The position numbers were made by a program, and so were the translations under genes. DNA of 24,007 bases from assembly GCA_016285355.1 (NCBI GenBank), contig JAEEQP010000056.1, positions 1 to 24,007 of the forward strand. The letters run 5' to 3'. The DNA is from Bacteroidales bacterium (GTDB lineage: Bacteria > Bacteroidota > Bacteroidia > Bacteroidales > F082). The notes beneath the pieces are model-generated. The model worked only from the letters and a program-made list of their open reading frames with translations. It was not told the DNA's origin and did no database searches. Positions 1 through 6,803 of this stretch are shown here, piece by piece. Positions within the stretch are counted from its first letter, which is position 1; every line of letters begins with the position of its first letter.

Positions 1-650
1 TTGGCGTTTTTCCAATAGTCGAGGATGGCGTCGACACCAAGACCAAGATTGCCAAAATACTGTGAAGTGCCACTATATCCCACCACAGGGTCGGCAGTGC
101 CGTGAATGTGGAGCAACCGCACAGGAGCCACTGGTGTATAGTTAGCCATAGAATGCGTAATCAGCCCACTGACAGGAGCACAAGCCGTGATGCGATTGCC
201 ATACTCGATGGCAATGCGGTGGGTCATGAAACCGCCCATGGAGAAGCCTGTAAAGAACACACTGTCGAGATTTAAATTATACGGTTCGGCCAACGAATCG
301 AGCAAAGCCATCAAAAAGCCTGAATCATCTGTGTTGCTTGGGTTTAAGCCCGCATTCCACATGGTTCCCGAGCCTTCGTCCAAGGCTTGTGGGATAACGA
401 TAGTCCAGCCAAACTCATTCGCAACCTGTTGGAAATGAAACTCATTGTCCACATGGGTAATGTTGTCGGTCCATCCATGCAAGAAATACAATACAGGCAT
501 GGTCGTTTTTTCGGTTTGCTGCGGAGCTCTCACAAGGTATTGCCGTTGAACGCCTTGCCATTCAAAAGTCTGGATTTGCGCAAAAAGCGATCCGCAAAGC
601 ATTAGCAAAAAAGCTAAAGCATTGATTTTTAGTAAGTTTTTCGATTTCAT
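1..650 (-). CDS. Secreted esterase, polyhydroxybutyrate depolymerase/LpqC-like (3' end outside window)
   Basis: Reading leftward from the ATG at 648-650, the frame is open for 216 codons and runs off the window edge, so the C-terminus is missing. It begins with a signal peptide (MKSKNLLKINALAFLLMLCG...LFAQ). An alpha/beta-hydrolase core follows: an oxyanion-hole segment LYFLHGWTDN near residue 55, the nucleophile elbow GFSMGG near residue 137, and a late HIHGTADPVVGY segment carrying the likely catalytic Asp. The catalytic His would lie in the missing part or near the window edge. The family (COG3509, feruloyl esterase/PHB depolymerase-like) hydrolyses ester bonds outside the cytoplasm, often in polysaccharide or polyester breakdown. 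The actual substrate cannot be read from the sequence. It is transcribed divergently from the sigma operon at 755. The fold assignment is firm; the substrate is open. Confidence 0.85.
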   Translation of the reverse strand, partial: MKSKNLLKINALAFLLMLCGSLFAQIQTFEWQGVQRQYLVRAPQQTEKTTMPVLYFLHGWTDNITHVDNEFHFQQVANEFGWTIVIPQALDEGSGTMWNAGLNPSNTDDSGFLMALLDSLAEPYNLNLDSVFFTGFSMGGFMTHRIAIEYGNRITACAPVSGLITHSMANYTPVAPVRLLHIHGTADPVVGYSGTSQYFGNLGLGVDAILDYWKNA

Positions 651-679
651 AGTAATAAGAGTTATTAGATTATTTCTGG

Positions 680-687
680 CAAAGATA
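680..687 (-). promoter_or_regulatory. -7 promoter box for the esterase gene
   Basis: The minus strand reads TATCTTTG, a full match to the Bacteroidota -7 consensus TAnnTTTG, 29 bases upstream of the esterase ATG. No clear TTTG -33 box is seen at the usual 19-21 base spacing, so the call rests on the -7 box and its position. Confidence 0.6.
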
Positions 688-754
688 CACTTTTTCTGCA
701 AGAAGTGTAAGATTTCGGACTTTATTGCGATAGTATTACAAACGAACGAAAACG

Positions 755-1249
755 ATGACGATTGAGGAATTCAAACGAGACATCCTACGCCTGCAACCGC
801 TCATGCAACGGACCGCCGAAAGCATTATCGGCAACCCCGACAGTGCGGAAGATGCCGTTCAAGAAACCGTCATCGCACTATGGAAGCAACGCGCAACGAT
901 AAAGGAAAGCAAAGATTTGGAAAGGCTCAGCCTAACCATCGTCAAACGCCGTAGCATCGACCAAGTCCGCAAAGAAAAACCATTACTATCCATAGATGCG
1001 GAAAGCCTGATGCTAACTGAACCGCCTCAAGACGATTTGGAAGAACGTTACCAACTGGCGCGAAAACTCGTTGACCAACTCCCTAAGCGTCAGCGCGATG
1101 CCATCCTGATGAAATACGAAGACGGTCTCAGTAACGAAGAAATCGAAAAGGCAACAGGAATGAGCCGAACCCATCTCTATGCCACCCTCTCTCGGGCTTA
1201 TACAACACTAAGAAACGCTATCGAACAACACAAAAACGAACTACCATGA
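755..1249 (+). CDS. ECF-type RNA polymerase sigma factor
   Basis: 164 aa, usual length for an ECF sigma factor. Region 2 spans roughly residues 10-75: the helix with DSAEDAVQETVIALWKQR matches the region 2.2 core-binding signature, and KRRSIDQVRKEK lies where the -10-recognition helix sits. Region 4 spans about 100-158: LPKRQRDAILMKYEDGLSNE, then a helix-turn-helix EEIEKATGMSRTHLYATLSR. It would direct core polymerase to a small set of target promoters. The start at 755 has no competing upstream in-frame candidate. The stop overlaps the start of the next gene by four bases (ATGA), so the two are translationally coupled. That neighbour is a membrane protein, as expected of a sigma/anti-sigma pair. 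No clear promoter of the TAnnTTTG type was seen in front of it, which would fit autoregulated transcription (inference). Confidence 0.93.
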   Translation: MTIEEFKRDILRLQPLMQRTAESIIGNPDSAEDAVQETVIALWKQRATIKESKDLERLSLTIVKRRSIDQVRKEKPLLSIDAESLMLTEPPQDDLEERYQLARKLVDQLPKRQRDAILMKYEDGLSNEEIEKATGMSRTHLYATLSRAYTTLRNAIEQHKNELP

Positions 1250-2064
1250 AAGAAGAAAAAGAACGCAACGACGACCTCAAGCAACTGCTTGACGCATTGG
1301 AAGAACACGGTCGCAATACACGTCGGCAGGCACAACTCAGTGACTTGATTGACAGCCTGGAAGCATCGGGCACGTCATTACGAGGAGGAACGACGAAGCA
1401 ATCCAGACATGAAGCTACATCACAAAGTAGTGCATCAACTTCCGCTAAAACCTCATCTCTGGATTGCTTCGTTCCTCGCAATGACGGAAAACAACACAAA
1501 CTTTACTCATTATGGTGGGCCATGTGTGCAGCAGCAGCATGTCTCTTGCTTTGGCTGCTTGTCAAACCTACAACGAAACAGATACCTGAAATGGAGGAGA
1601 AAAACCTTGTAGAAAAGGTGGAAGCCACAGATTTCATGAAAGTTGAAGAGAAGGATGTCGTCATCGAGGAGCCTGTTGTCAAGGAAGAACTCTTGGCAGA
1701 GGAAATGCCTGCCGTTCCCCAAAAAACACCGACAAAGGTGGGAAAGCCAAAAATGAAAGTTGTGGAAGAAAAGACAGAAGAACCCATTTTGGCCGAAGTA
1801 ATCCCTACAAAGCCAGCCAAATCCACTGATACTGAAAACATTGAACCCAACACTATACCCGCCGTGAACGAAACACCTGCTGACAATCAAAAACCCCAGC
1901 GGAGAGTCATCCGGAGCCTCAACCTGGTGTGCTATGAATGTCAGAAAGACCCAGAATACGAATTTGCGACAAAACCCAACATGGACAACAAAACCCTTTT
2001 CGGCCAGCCGCAAGACCCGAACATGAAAAACGGATCGCTGGCCTTTGAAATCAAACTCTATTAA
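1246..2064 (+). CDS. Single-pass membrane protein, putative anti-sigma factor with periplasm-spanning linker
   Basis: 272 aa, no recognised domain family. Residues 1-42 are charged and helical (cytoplasmic). Residues 43-80 are encoded by an inserted palindromic repeat (see 1373-1486). Residues 88-107 form one hydrophobic helix (LWWAMCAAAACLLLWLLV). About 110-235 is a long low-complexity stretch rich in Glu, Lys, Pro and Val, resembling the extended linker of TonB. The C-terminal 35 residues contain a CxxC pair (CYECQK) and end in FEIKLY. The coupled sigma gene upstream and the topology (short N-terminus inside, long part outside) suggest an anti-sigma factor. The linker looks able to cross the periplasm toward the outer-membrane protein encoded 11 bases downstream. 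The anti-sigma role is inference from context. The ATG is fixed by the overlap with the sigma stop. Confidence 0.8.
   Translation: MKEEKERNDDLKQLLDALEEHGRNTRRQAQLSDLIDSLEASGTSLRGGTTKQSRHEATSQSSASTSAKTSSLDCFVPRNDGKQHKLYSLWWAMCAAAACLLLWLLVKPTTKQIPEMEEKNLVEKVEATDFMKVEEKDVVIEEPVVKEELLAEEMPAVPQKTPTKVGKPKMKVVEEKTEEPILAEVIPTKPAKSTDTENIEPNTIPAVNETPADNQKPQRRVIRSLNLVCYECQKDPEYEFATKPNMDNKTLFGQPQDPNMKNGSLAFEIKLY
1373..1486 (+). repeat. In-frame palindromic repeat inside the membrane-protein gene
   Basis: The left arm 1373-1407 and right arm 1458-1486 are inverted copies. Aligned, they differ by two 3-base gaps and one substitution, with about 50 bases between. The arm core is the well-known dispersed bacterial repeat starting CGTCATTNCGAGG and containing ACGAAGCAATCC. 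The whole element is 114 bases (38 codons), and it encodes LRGGTTKQS at one end and LDCFVPRND at the other, peptides that recur in unrelated proteins of genomes carrying this repeat. All length differences between the arms are multiples of three, so the host frame stays open. It lies in the cytoplasmic part of the protein, just before the membrane helix. Confidence 0.85.
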
Positions 2065-2075
2065 ATCTTAGAACT

Positions 2076-3383
2076 ATGAAACGCATCACATTTTTATTAG
2101 CCATTTTGTTTGCAACTCAAATGGCCTTTGCGCAAGAGGAAGTTGCCATCGAGCAAATCATCAACCAGCGCATCAACAAATTGGAAATCAACCCTGGATG
2201 GGATGTCCATCTTATTCATCATGAGGCTGACAGCGGTTATCGTGTCGCCATCATCACCGATGATGATCTGGCAGCACGTGCCTACAATGTGCAACTCTGC
2301 AACGTCAAAGACCAGACCTTGACCATACTTGAAAACACCCAACTCCCAAAAGGCACCGTGGTGGAGATTGAAGGGCCTATGAACTTATGGCAAATCGGTC
2401 TGTTGGACAGGGCAACGGCAAAAGCGGATTATGTAATAGCCTCCGCGGCATCCGCACCGAAGGATTTGACCAACCTCTTCCTTGCTCGAAATTCAAGTTT
2501 TCATGTCCAGCATTATTACATCCCCAATCCCGACAACTCACCCAGCATGGATGTTTGGGATAGGTCGAAGTTAATCATTGATACCATTACGGGGAAAGGA
2601 GACATTGCTGCGGAGACCTACACCGATGCCGAGTTTCAAATTTCCACCAACCATCTTGAGGGGAAAATCTCATTGATCCAATGGGAAGACACTCCCGTCA
2701 GGCACTACCAGCACAAGGATTCGAGAATTATCAAAACCAAGCAGGTTGATGGCGAGTGGGTGACCTCCGACCATAGAAAGGTTTGGAACGATGCCATCCA
2801 CGTTGATGCTTCCTTTGGCTACCGCATGGGCACCAATCCAACGAATGCTAACAGCCCCCTGCTGAATAATGGAACGCTGTCGATCAACCTTGGGCTAAGC
2901 ACTTATTTCCAGCTTGGCAAACGTTTGGGCTTGAGGACTGGCATCCAGTGGAATACCGACAACAAATTCTTGAGCCATCAGGTGAAATACGAGGACAACG
3001 CCTTGGTGGTGATTGACGGACAAGAGGATTTTCAGCGCAATCGTTTGAAGAACAATTATGTAGGCATTCCGATTTCCTTGGACTATTACCTTGGCCGACA
3101 ATCAACTGAGAGCTTCTCCTTGGACTTCTACTGTGGTTACCTCATGGGTGAACTGTTTTCGACCAGCATTGACCCCACCAAGCTGATTGGCTTTAAAAAC
3201 TGGAACAGAGAAAAAGTCGATGGCATCTTCAATCCCTGGAAGATGGAAGTCGGTCTCAGCTTCAACACCCAACATTTAGGCTTCTTTCACGGCATTAGGG
3301 TCTTCACTAATCTCCTGCCCGAGTACAAGCCTGGCGTTACGACAGATAAAGTCAGGAGCGTCGGAGTCGAAATCAAACTCTGA
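2076..3383 (+). CDS. Outer-membrane beta-barrel protein of the sigma operon
   Basis: 435 aa. Residues 1-19 form a signal peptide ending AFA before QEE. Residues 20-150 are beta-rich and resemble the N-terminal part of GIN/DUF2807 adhesin-head proteins, with alternating hydrophobic strands and short polar turns; this likeness is weak. From about residue 240 to the end there is a PorT/OmpA-like succession of amphipathic strands with tight turns (HVDASFGYRMG, SINLGLSTYFQLG, GLRTGIQWNTDN, NYVGIPISLDYYLG, MEVGLSFNTQHLG), finishing VGVEIKL. It follows the membrane protein by 11 bases and is surely cotranscribed with it and the sigma factor. Possible roles are a surface sensor feeding the sigma switch or the main output of the sigma factor. 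The sequence does not separate these. No close family name can be given. Confidence 0.85.
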   Translation: MKRITFLLAILFATQMAFAQEEVAIEQIINQRINKLEINPGWDVHLIHHEADSGYRVAIITDDDLAARAYNVQLCNVKDQTLTILENTQLPKGTVVEIEGPMNLWQIGLLDRATAKADYVIASAASAPKDLTNLFLARNSSFHVQHYYIPNPDNSPSMDVWDRSKLIIDTITGKGDIAAETYTDAEFQISTNHLEGKISLIQWEDTPVRHYQHKDSRIIKTKQVDGEWVTSDHRKVWNDAIHVDASFGYRMGTNPTNANSPLLNNGTLSINLGLSTYFQLGKRLGLRTGIQWNTDNKFLSHQVKYEDNALVVIDGQEDFQRNRLKNNYVGIPISLDYYLGRQSTESFSLDFYCGYLMGELFSTSIDPTKLIGFKNWNREKVDGIFNPWKMEVGLSFNTQHLGFFHGIRVFTNLLPEYKPGVTTDKVRSVGVEIKL

Positions 3384-3418
3384 CAAAGAATTACAAATCA
3401 GTTTATGAAACCCATGAC

Positions 3419-3512
3419 GGCCCTTCGACCCTTCGAAGGGCCTCAGGGACCGCAAGCTCAGGGACCTTTGCTTTCACTGAAGTTAAAGGGGCCTGAGCCT
3501 GTCGAAGGCCCC
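3419..3512. repeat. Composite palindromic repeat cluster between convergent genes
   Basis: This stretch is built from pieces of one dispersed repeat whose full unit reads CCTTCGACAGGCTCAGGG. 3421-3451 holds a degenerate forward unit containing the perfect palindrome CCCTTCGAAGGG (3429-3440). 3456-3466 repeats CTCAGGGACC, and 3488-3512 is a complete unit in reverse orientation. The outer parts can pair to form a long hairpin. It sits between the converging ends of the beta-barrel gene and the acetyltransferase gene, so a hairpin here could also end transcription from either side (inference). The remaining bases of the 190-base gap hold nothing else recognisable. Another copy of the unit is at 22961-22982. 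Confidence 0.8.
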
Positions 3513-3573
3513 GGCAGATGTAAACCGAGTCTGTTGTGATTTGGTTTTTCGTTTTGCGACAAAGGGCTAACGT

Positions 3574-4095
3574 TCAAGAAAGCCTCTCCCATCGCATCAC
3601 GCGCGTCGGTTTTGTCGTACCGGTCAGCTTTTCATCCACGCAGGTCTCGCCTGTGGGTACGAAACCGCATTTTTCCATCACTCGCCCTGAAGCTGGGTTG
3701 TCATAGTAATGGCTGCTAATCAGTGATTTGATGTCGGTCGTCTCGCGGATATGCTCAAGCATCACCCTAAGTGCCTCCGTGCAGATGCCTTGGTTCCAGT
3801 AGGGTCTGCCTACCCAGTAACCCACCAATGGCTCACCCTCGCGTGAGGGAAGATCGCTTTCGTGCGTTGGCATATATCCAATCGCACCGATGGCCTCGCC
3901 TGTCGCTTTTAGTTCGATGGCCCAATTGGTGTCATTATTAAAAACGGTGCGGATGATTTCTAAACTCTCTTCCACACTTTTATGTGGCGGCCAGCCTGCA
4001 CGAGGGCCCACATCGGGGTCACTGGCATATTTGAACAAGGCCTCGGCATCACTTTCGCGCCAAGGACGAAGTAGTATTCTTTCGGTTTCCATCAT
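3574..4095 (-). CDS. GNAT-family N-acetyltransferase (RimJ/RimL type)
   Basis: 173 aa from the chosen start, usual for the family. It opens METERILLRPWRESDAEALF, the typical first strand and helix of RimJ/RimL-like acetyltransferases. The acetyl-CoA pyrophosphate loop is in GYWVGRPYWNQGICTEAL (N-Q-G-I-C in place of the common R/Q-x-x-G-x-G/A). The late NPASGRVMEKCGF segment is the family's conserved region for CoA and fold closure. It transfers acetyl from acetyl-CoA to an amine on a protein, peptide or small molecule; the substrate is unknown. The open frame continues upstream to 4185, but the promoter box at 4130-4137 lies inside that extension and the family signature begins at METERI. The start is therefore 4095, or the adjacent ATG at 4092. 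The gene is monocistronic. Confidence 0.9.
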   Translation of the reverse strand: MMETERILLRPWRESDAEALFKYASDPDVGPRAGWPPHKSVEESLEIIRTVFNNDTNWAIELKATGEAIGAIGYMPTHESDLPSREGEPLVGYWVGRPYWNQGICTEALRVMLEHIRETTDIKSLISSHYYDNPASGRVMEKCGFVPTGETCVDEKLTGTTKPTRVMRWERLS

Positions 4096-4129
4096 AGTAG
4101 TTTCATGGTTATTCAGCTGAATTATGCCG

Positions 4130-4137
4130 CAAAAATA
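4130..4137 (-). promoter_or_regulatory. -7 promoter box for the acetyltransferase
   Basis: The minus strand reads TATTTTTG, matching TAnnTTTG, 34 bases upstream of the start at 4095. The -33 region would fall inside the terminator hairpin of the gene upstream (4139-4168). Confidence 0.6.
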
Positions 4138-4138
4138 C

Positions 4139-4168
4139 AAAAAAAGCGCAATCGTTTTGCGATTGCGC
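4139..4168 (-). terminator. Rho-independent terminator of the sigma operon 5326-4213
   Basis: A perfect 9-bp stem GCGCAATCG/CGATTGCGC (4146-4154 with 4160-4168) closes a 5-base loop. On the minus strand it is followed by seven T residues (4139-4145). It lies about 45 bases after the stop of the membrane-protein gene at 4213. Confidence 0.9.
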
Positions 4169-4212
4169 CTTGTATTCAAAAACATGATCGGAGTCTCACA
4201 TACCTCGACTAT

Positions 4213-4824
4213 TCAACTCTCAAACTCACGGAGTTCTTCGAGGCCGCGTTCTATCTCCAGCATCTGCTGCGCATGGCGGCGGCGTTGCCAGAGGCCGAGC
4301 ACAAAAGCCATCGCGAAGGTAAATAGCGTGAGCCCAATAACAATCAGCACCCTATTGGCTTCAAACGCATAGCCAGCCGTTGGGTTGAAACCAAGTTCTA
4401 TGATGTAGAAGGCAACCATGGCCAAACAAACGGCTGCAATTCCCCAATACTTTTGTTGATGACTTATCTGTTTGTAGCGTAGAACCAGTCGGCTGAGTTC
4501 GTTGCAACTCATGCCTCCCATGTCGAACTTCGACAGTAAGGAAAGTTTCCAAATTATCGGAATCAATCCCAATATCATCATGGCTTCAACGATTGCGAAC
4601 GAAATGGTTCGAATAGGTGTGTTCATATAGATATAGGGGAATAAGACACCTATGATTAGAATGTTAACCACAAAGAAGTAAAGGTTCTGTCCCACGATAC
4701 CGTTGTAGGCGGACTTGGTTTTTTGCTGAATCATCTCCTTTACCACGCGAAGATTCACTATTTCTGTTTCTGCCAGACGCTTGTCGAGTGCGTTCCAACT
4801 GGTTTTTAATTCGTCAAGTTCCAT
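4213..4824 (-). CDS. Four-helix membrane protein paired with an ECF sigma factor, putative anti-sigma
   Basis: 203 aa from the ATG at 4822-4824. The frame is open 17 codons further up, but that would overlap the end of the sigma gene, and MELDELKTSWNALDKRL is the characteristic start of proteins encoded downstream of sigma factors in Bacteroidales. Residues 1-40 are a charged helical cytoplasmic head. Hydrophobic segments follow at about 45-66, 73-92, 125-143 and 158-177, with a basic loop and a charged C-terminal tail (RRRHAQQMLEIERGLEEL). The gene starts 13 bases after the sigma stop. The head could hold the sigma factor at the membrane; this role is inferred from position and topology only. 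No catalytic motif is seen. Confidence 0.85.
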   Translation of the reverse strand: MELDELKTSWNALDKRLAETEIVNLRVVKEMIQQKTKSAYNGIVGQNLYFFVVNILIIGVLFPYIYMNTPIRTISFAIVEAMMILGLIPIIWKLSLLSKFDMGGMSCNELSRLVLRYKQISHQQKYWGIAAVCLAMVAFYIIELGFNPTAGYAFEANRVLIVIGLTLFTFAMAFVLGLWQRRRHAQQMLEIERGLEELREFES

Positions 4825-4837
4825 ATTACTTTGAATT

Positions 4838-5326
4838 TTAACTGTTAGACATTTTCTTGAGTTTTTCTTTGACACGATTGAGCTTCACGGCGACGTTAGT
4901 CTTAGAGATGCCAAGGATATCAGCCATTTCCTGATAACTCCGTTCTTCGAGCCAAAGGAGAATCAGCGCGCGTTCCAATTTCCCTAACTGGTTGATGAGT
5001 TTGTAAAGTTCTTGAAGCTGAGCAGCAGTACCCTCATCGGCTGCAATCTGTGCCATATCCGCTGATAAGGGAATGGCTTGCGGACGGGTGCCAGAGCGAC
5101 GCAGAAACGTGATGCAGGTGTTCATGGCGATGCGATAGACCCATGTCACAAGTTTGCTATCTCCCCGATAGCGCGGGAAACTCTTCCATAGGTTGAGCAC
5201 AGTCTCCTGAAACAGGTCGTCCAGGTCGTCCTGATTGTTGGCATAGATGTAGCACACCTTGTAGATGGTCCGCTTTTGAGCCTCAATCACCTCTAAGAAT
5301 TCTTTCTCTAATTCTTTCGTCTCCAT
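4838..5326 (-). CDS. ECF-type RNA polymerase sigma factor
   Basis: 162 aa. Region 2 covers about residues 10-80, with NNQDDLDDLFQETVLNLWKS (region 2.2 signature DLxQETxLxLWK) and GDSKLVTWVYRIAMNTCITF, the conserved 2.3/2.4 helices that melt and read the -10 element. Region 4 is at about 105-158, with LGKLERALILLWLEERSYQE and a helix-turn-helix MADILGISKTNVAVKLNR. Regions are complete and the length is normal. The gene is first in an operon with the four-helix membrane protein downstream. It is divergent from the AAA ATPase at 5497, with a 170-base shared control region. It is more similar in style to the sigma factor at 11220 than to the one at 755, which lacks the WVYRIA segment. Confidence 0.94.
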   Translation of the reverse strand: METKELEKEFLEVIEAQKRTIYKVCYIYANNQDDLDDLFQETVLNLWKSFPRYRGDSKLVTWVYRIAMNTCITFLRRSGTRPQAIPLSADMAQIAADEGTAAQLQELYKLINQLGKLERALILLWLEERSYQEMADILGISKTNVAVKLNRVKEKLKKMSNS

Positions 5327-5402
5327 TTTTTTTAGCTTTCATCGTTTGCTTCGTTAGTCGCAAGAAAAACGGAATAATTACAGCAGACTGCAAAAAAAGT
5401 TT

Positions 5403-5410
5403 CAAAAATA
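5403..5410 (-). promoter_or_regulatory. -7 promoter box for the sigma operon
   Basis: The minus strand reads TATTTTTG (TAnnTTTG). An identical box at 5433-5440 contributes a TTTG 22 bases upstream that may serve as the -33 element, slightly longer than the usual 19-21. The leader would be about 70 bases long. Confidence 0.5.
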
Positions 5411-5442
5411 GCGAAAAAAATGGTGATTAAAACAAAAATATC

Positions 5443-5450
5443 TATTTTTG
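5443..5450 (+). promoter_or_regulatory. -7 promoter box for the AAA ATPase
   Basis: TATTTTTG on the plus strand matches TAnnTTTG, 46 bases before the ATG at 5497. It is followed directly by the tandem dyads at 5463-5486, so the start of transcription would lie at or just before them. Confidence 0.6.
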
Positions 5451-5462
5451 CATTGCGAAAAG

Positions 5463-5486
5463 TTCGTTACGAAAGTTTCGTTACGA
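5463..5486 (+). promoter_or_regulatory. Tandem dyads, candidate operator
   Basis: TTCGTTACGA occurs at 5463-5472 and again at 5477-5486. Each is a near-palindrome (TTCGT-T-ACGAA; the second copy ends in G). The centres are 14 bases apart, between the -7 box and the ATG of the ATPase gene. Position and symmetry suggest a repressor site; the binding protein is unknown. Confidence 0.5.
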
Positions 5487-5496
5487 GATTTACGCA

Positions 5497-6654
5497 ATGA
5501 AAACACATATCGTTATGGCAAAAGCAAAACAGAAACAACTTGATAATCCGTTTGTTTATCAGGGATATGAAGGTCCAGAATATTTCTGCGACCGTGAGCA
5601 AGAAACAAAAAATATGATTTCTGCGCTCAATAATGGGCGCAATTTAACCCTAATTTCTCCAAGAAAAATAGGAAAAACAGGGCTAATAAACCATGTTTTC
5701 TATCAAATTAAGAAGAAAAACAAGGAGGCTATTTGCATTTATGTTGACATTTTTTCGACCAAAAACCTACAGGAATTTGTGGAGACATTGTGTAGGGCAG
5801 TTATCGAAGACGCATTGGAAAGGGAGAAATCTTTTGGCAACAAGGTTTTGGATTTTTTCAAAGGACTTCGGCCTACGATTACCCCTGACTTGATGACTGG
5901 ATTGCCCACTGTTTCCGTCAGCGTGGTTCCTGTGCAGGCTGAATATACGCTCAAAAGCATTTTCACCCATCTGAACGACCTGAACAAGCCCGTGTATCTG
6001 GCCATCGATGAATTTCAGCAAATTACGGAATATCCTGAAAAAGGCACCGAAGCTATGTTGCGTTCCTATATCCAGTTTATCCACCACGTGAAGTTTATCT
6101 TTTCCGGCAGCAAGAAGCATTTGATGGAAGAGATGTTCTGTGCCCCCAACAGGCCTTTCTATCAGAGCACGCAACTGATGAATTTAGAGCCACTTCAAGA
6201 AGAGACCTACTATGACTTTGCCAGAAAGTTCTTTGAGGCAAAGAAAGGCTCATTTAGCCAAGAGGTTTTCCATAACATCTATCAGCGTTTCGACGGCTAT
6301 ACTTGGTATCTGCAAGCCATCCTGAATCGGTTGTACGAGCAGGGGAAAAAGGTGGAAACGGATAAGCAAGCTGTCGAGGCTATTCTGTTTCATGTCAATG
6401 CGTTGGCACCACATTATCAGATGCTCACCTCGTTTTTGACCGACAACCAGTTCAGCCTGCTCAAAGCCATTGCCCATGCGGATGTCGTTGAACAGCCCTT
6501 GGGCAATGAGTTTATCAAACGCTTTGAACTGCCCACCACCAGCAGCGTCAAATCGGCATTGAAAGTATTGGTAGATAAGGACTTGGTCTATCAGACCTCC
6601 GAAGGTTATATCGTATATGACCGCTTTCTCGGGCTATGGCTGAAGCGGATTTGA
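5497..6654 (+). CDS. AAA+ ATP-binding protein, archaeal-ATPase (PF01637-like) family
   Basis: 385 aa. After NPFVYQGYEGPEYFCDREQE (the family's entry motif) comes the P-loop SPRKIGKT at residues 54-61, a family variant in which the first Gly is Ser. Walker B is VYLAIDEFQQI with D171 and E172. A sensor-like strand FIFSGSKK lies near residue 205. The C-terminal 100 residues form a winged-helix domain (NQFSLLKAIAHA through YIVYDRFLGLWL). There is no DUF234/PD-(D/E)xK nuclease tail, unlike the ATPase at 19556. The biochemical role of this large Bacteroidota/archaeal family is not established; members are STAND-like NTPases often found in accessory regions. Either M1 (5497) or M7 (5515) may be the start. 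It stands alone, divergent from a sigma operon. Confidence 0.9.
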   Translation: MKTHIVMAKAKQKQLDNPFVYQGYEGPEYFCDREQETKNMISALNNGRNLTLISPRKIGKTGLINHVFYQIKKKNKEAICIYVDIFSTKNLQEFVETLCRAVIEDALEREKSFGNKVLDFFKGLRPTITPDLMTGLPTVSVSVVPVQAEYTLKSIFTHLNDLNKPVYLAIDEFQQITEYPEKGTEAMLRSYIQFIHHVKFIFSGSKKHLMEEMFCAPNRPFYQSTQLMNLEPLQEETYYDFARKFFEAKKGSFSQEVFHNIYQRFDGYTWYLQAILNRLYEQGKKVETDKQAVEAILFHVNALAPHYQMLTSFLTDNQFSLLKAIAHADVVEQPLGNEFIKRFELPTTSSVKSALKVLVDKDLVYQTSEGYIVYDRFLGLWLKRI

Positions 6655-6703
6655 TTTGTCTCATTTATACCTGAAACTCGACTATTACATCTTTAAGTCT
6701 AAA

Positions 6704-6802
6704 TTACAGCCTATTCTTCTCTTCATTTCCGGCACCAGTGCCTTTGTACTTGCTGCGCGTGGTATTGAACTTGTAGCGCACGGTGAGGCCAAATTCACTT
6801 AT
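6704..6802 (-). pseudogene. C-terminal remnant of an outer-membrane beta-barrel receptor (TonB-dependent/OMP_b-brl_3 type)
   Basis: Reading leftward from 6802, 32 codons and a TAA (6704-6706) encode SEFGLTVRYKFNTTRSKYKG followed by TGAGNEEKNRL. This is the characteristic last strand and tail of large outer-membrane beta-barrel proteins of the CarboxypepD_reg/OMP_b-brl_3 class in Bacteroidales. Everything before it is gone: upstream of about 6803 the sequence is the end of the serine-hydrolase gene in another frame. The fragment has no start or promoter of its own. It marks a point where an older receptor gene was deleted or overwritten. The identification is by eye from the tail motif. Confidence 0.75.
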
Positions 6803-6803
6803 A

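Noticed and set aside
4096..4185. 30-codon N-terminal extension of the acetyltransferase
   Set aside because: It overlaps the promoter box and the terminator of the upstream operon and adds sequence foreign to the family.
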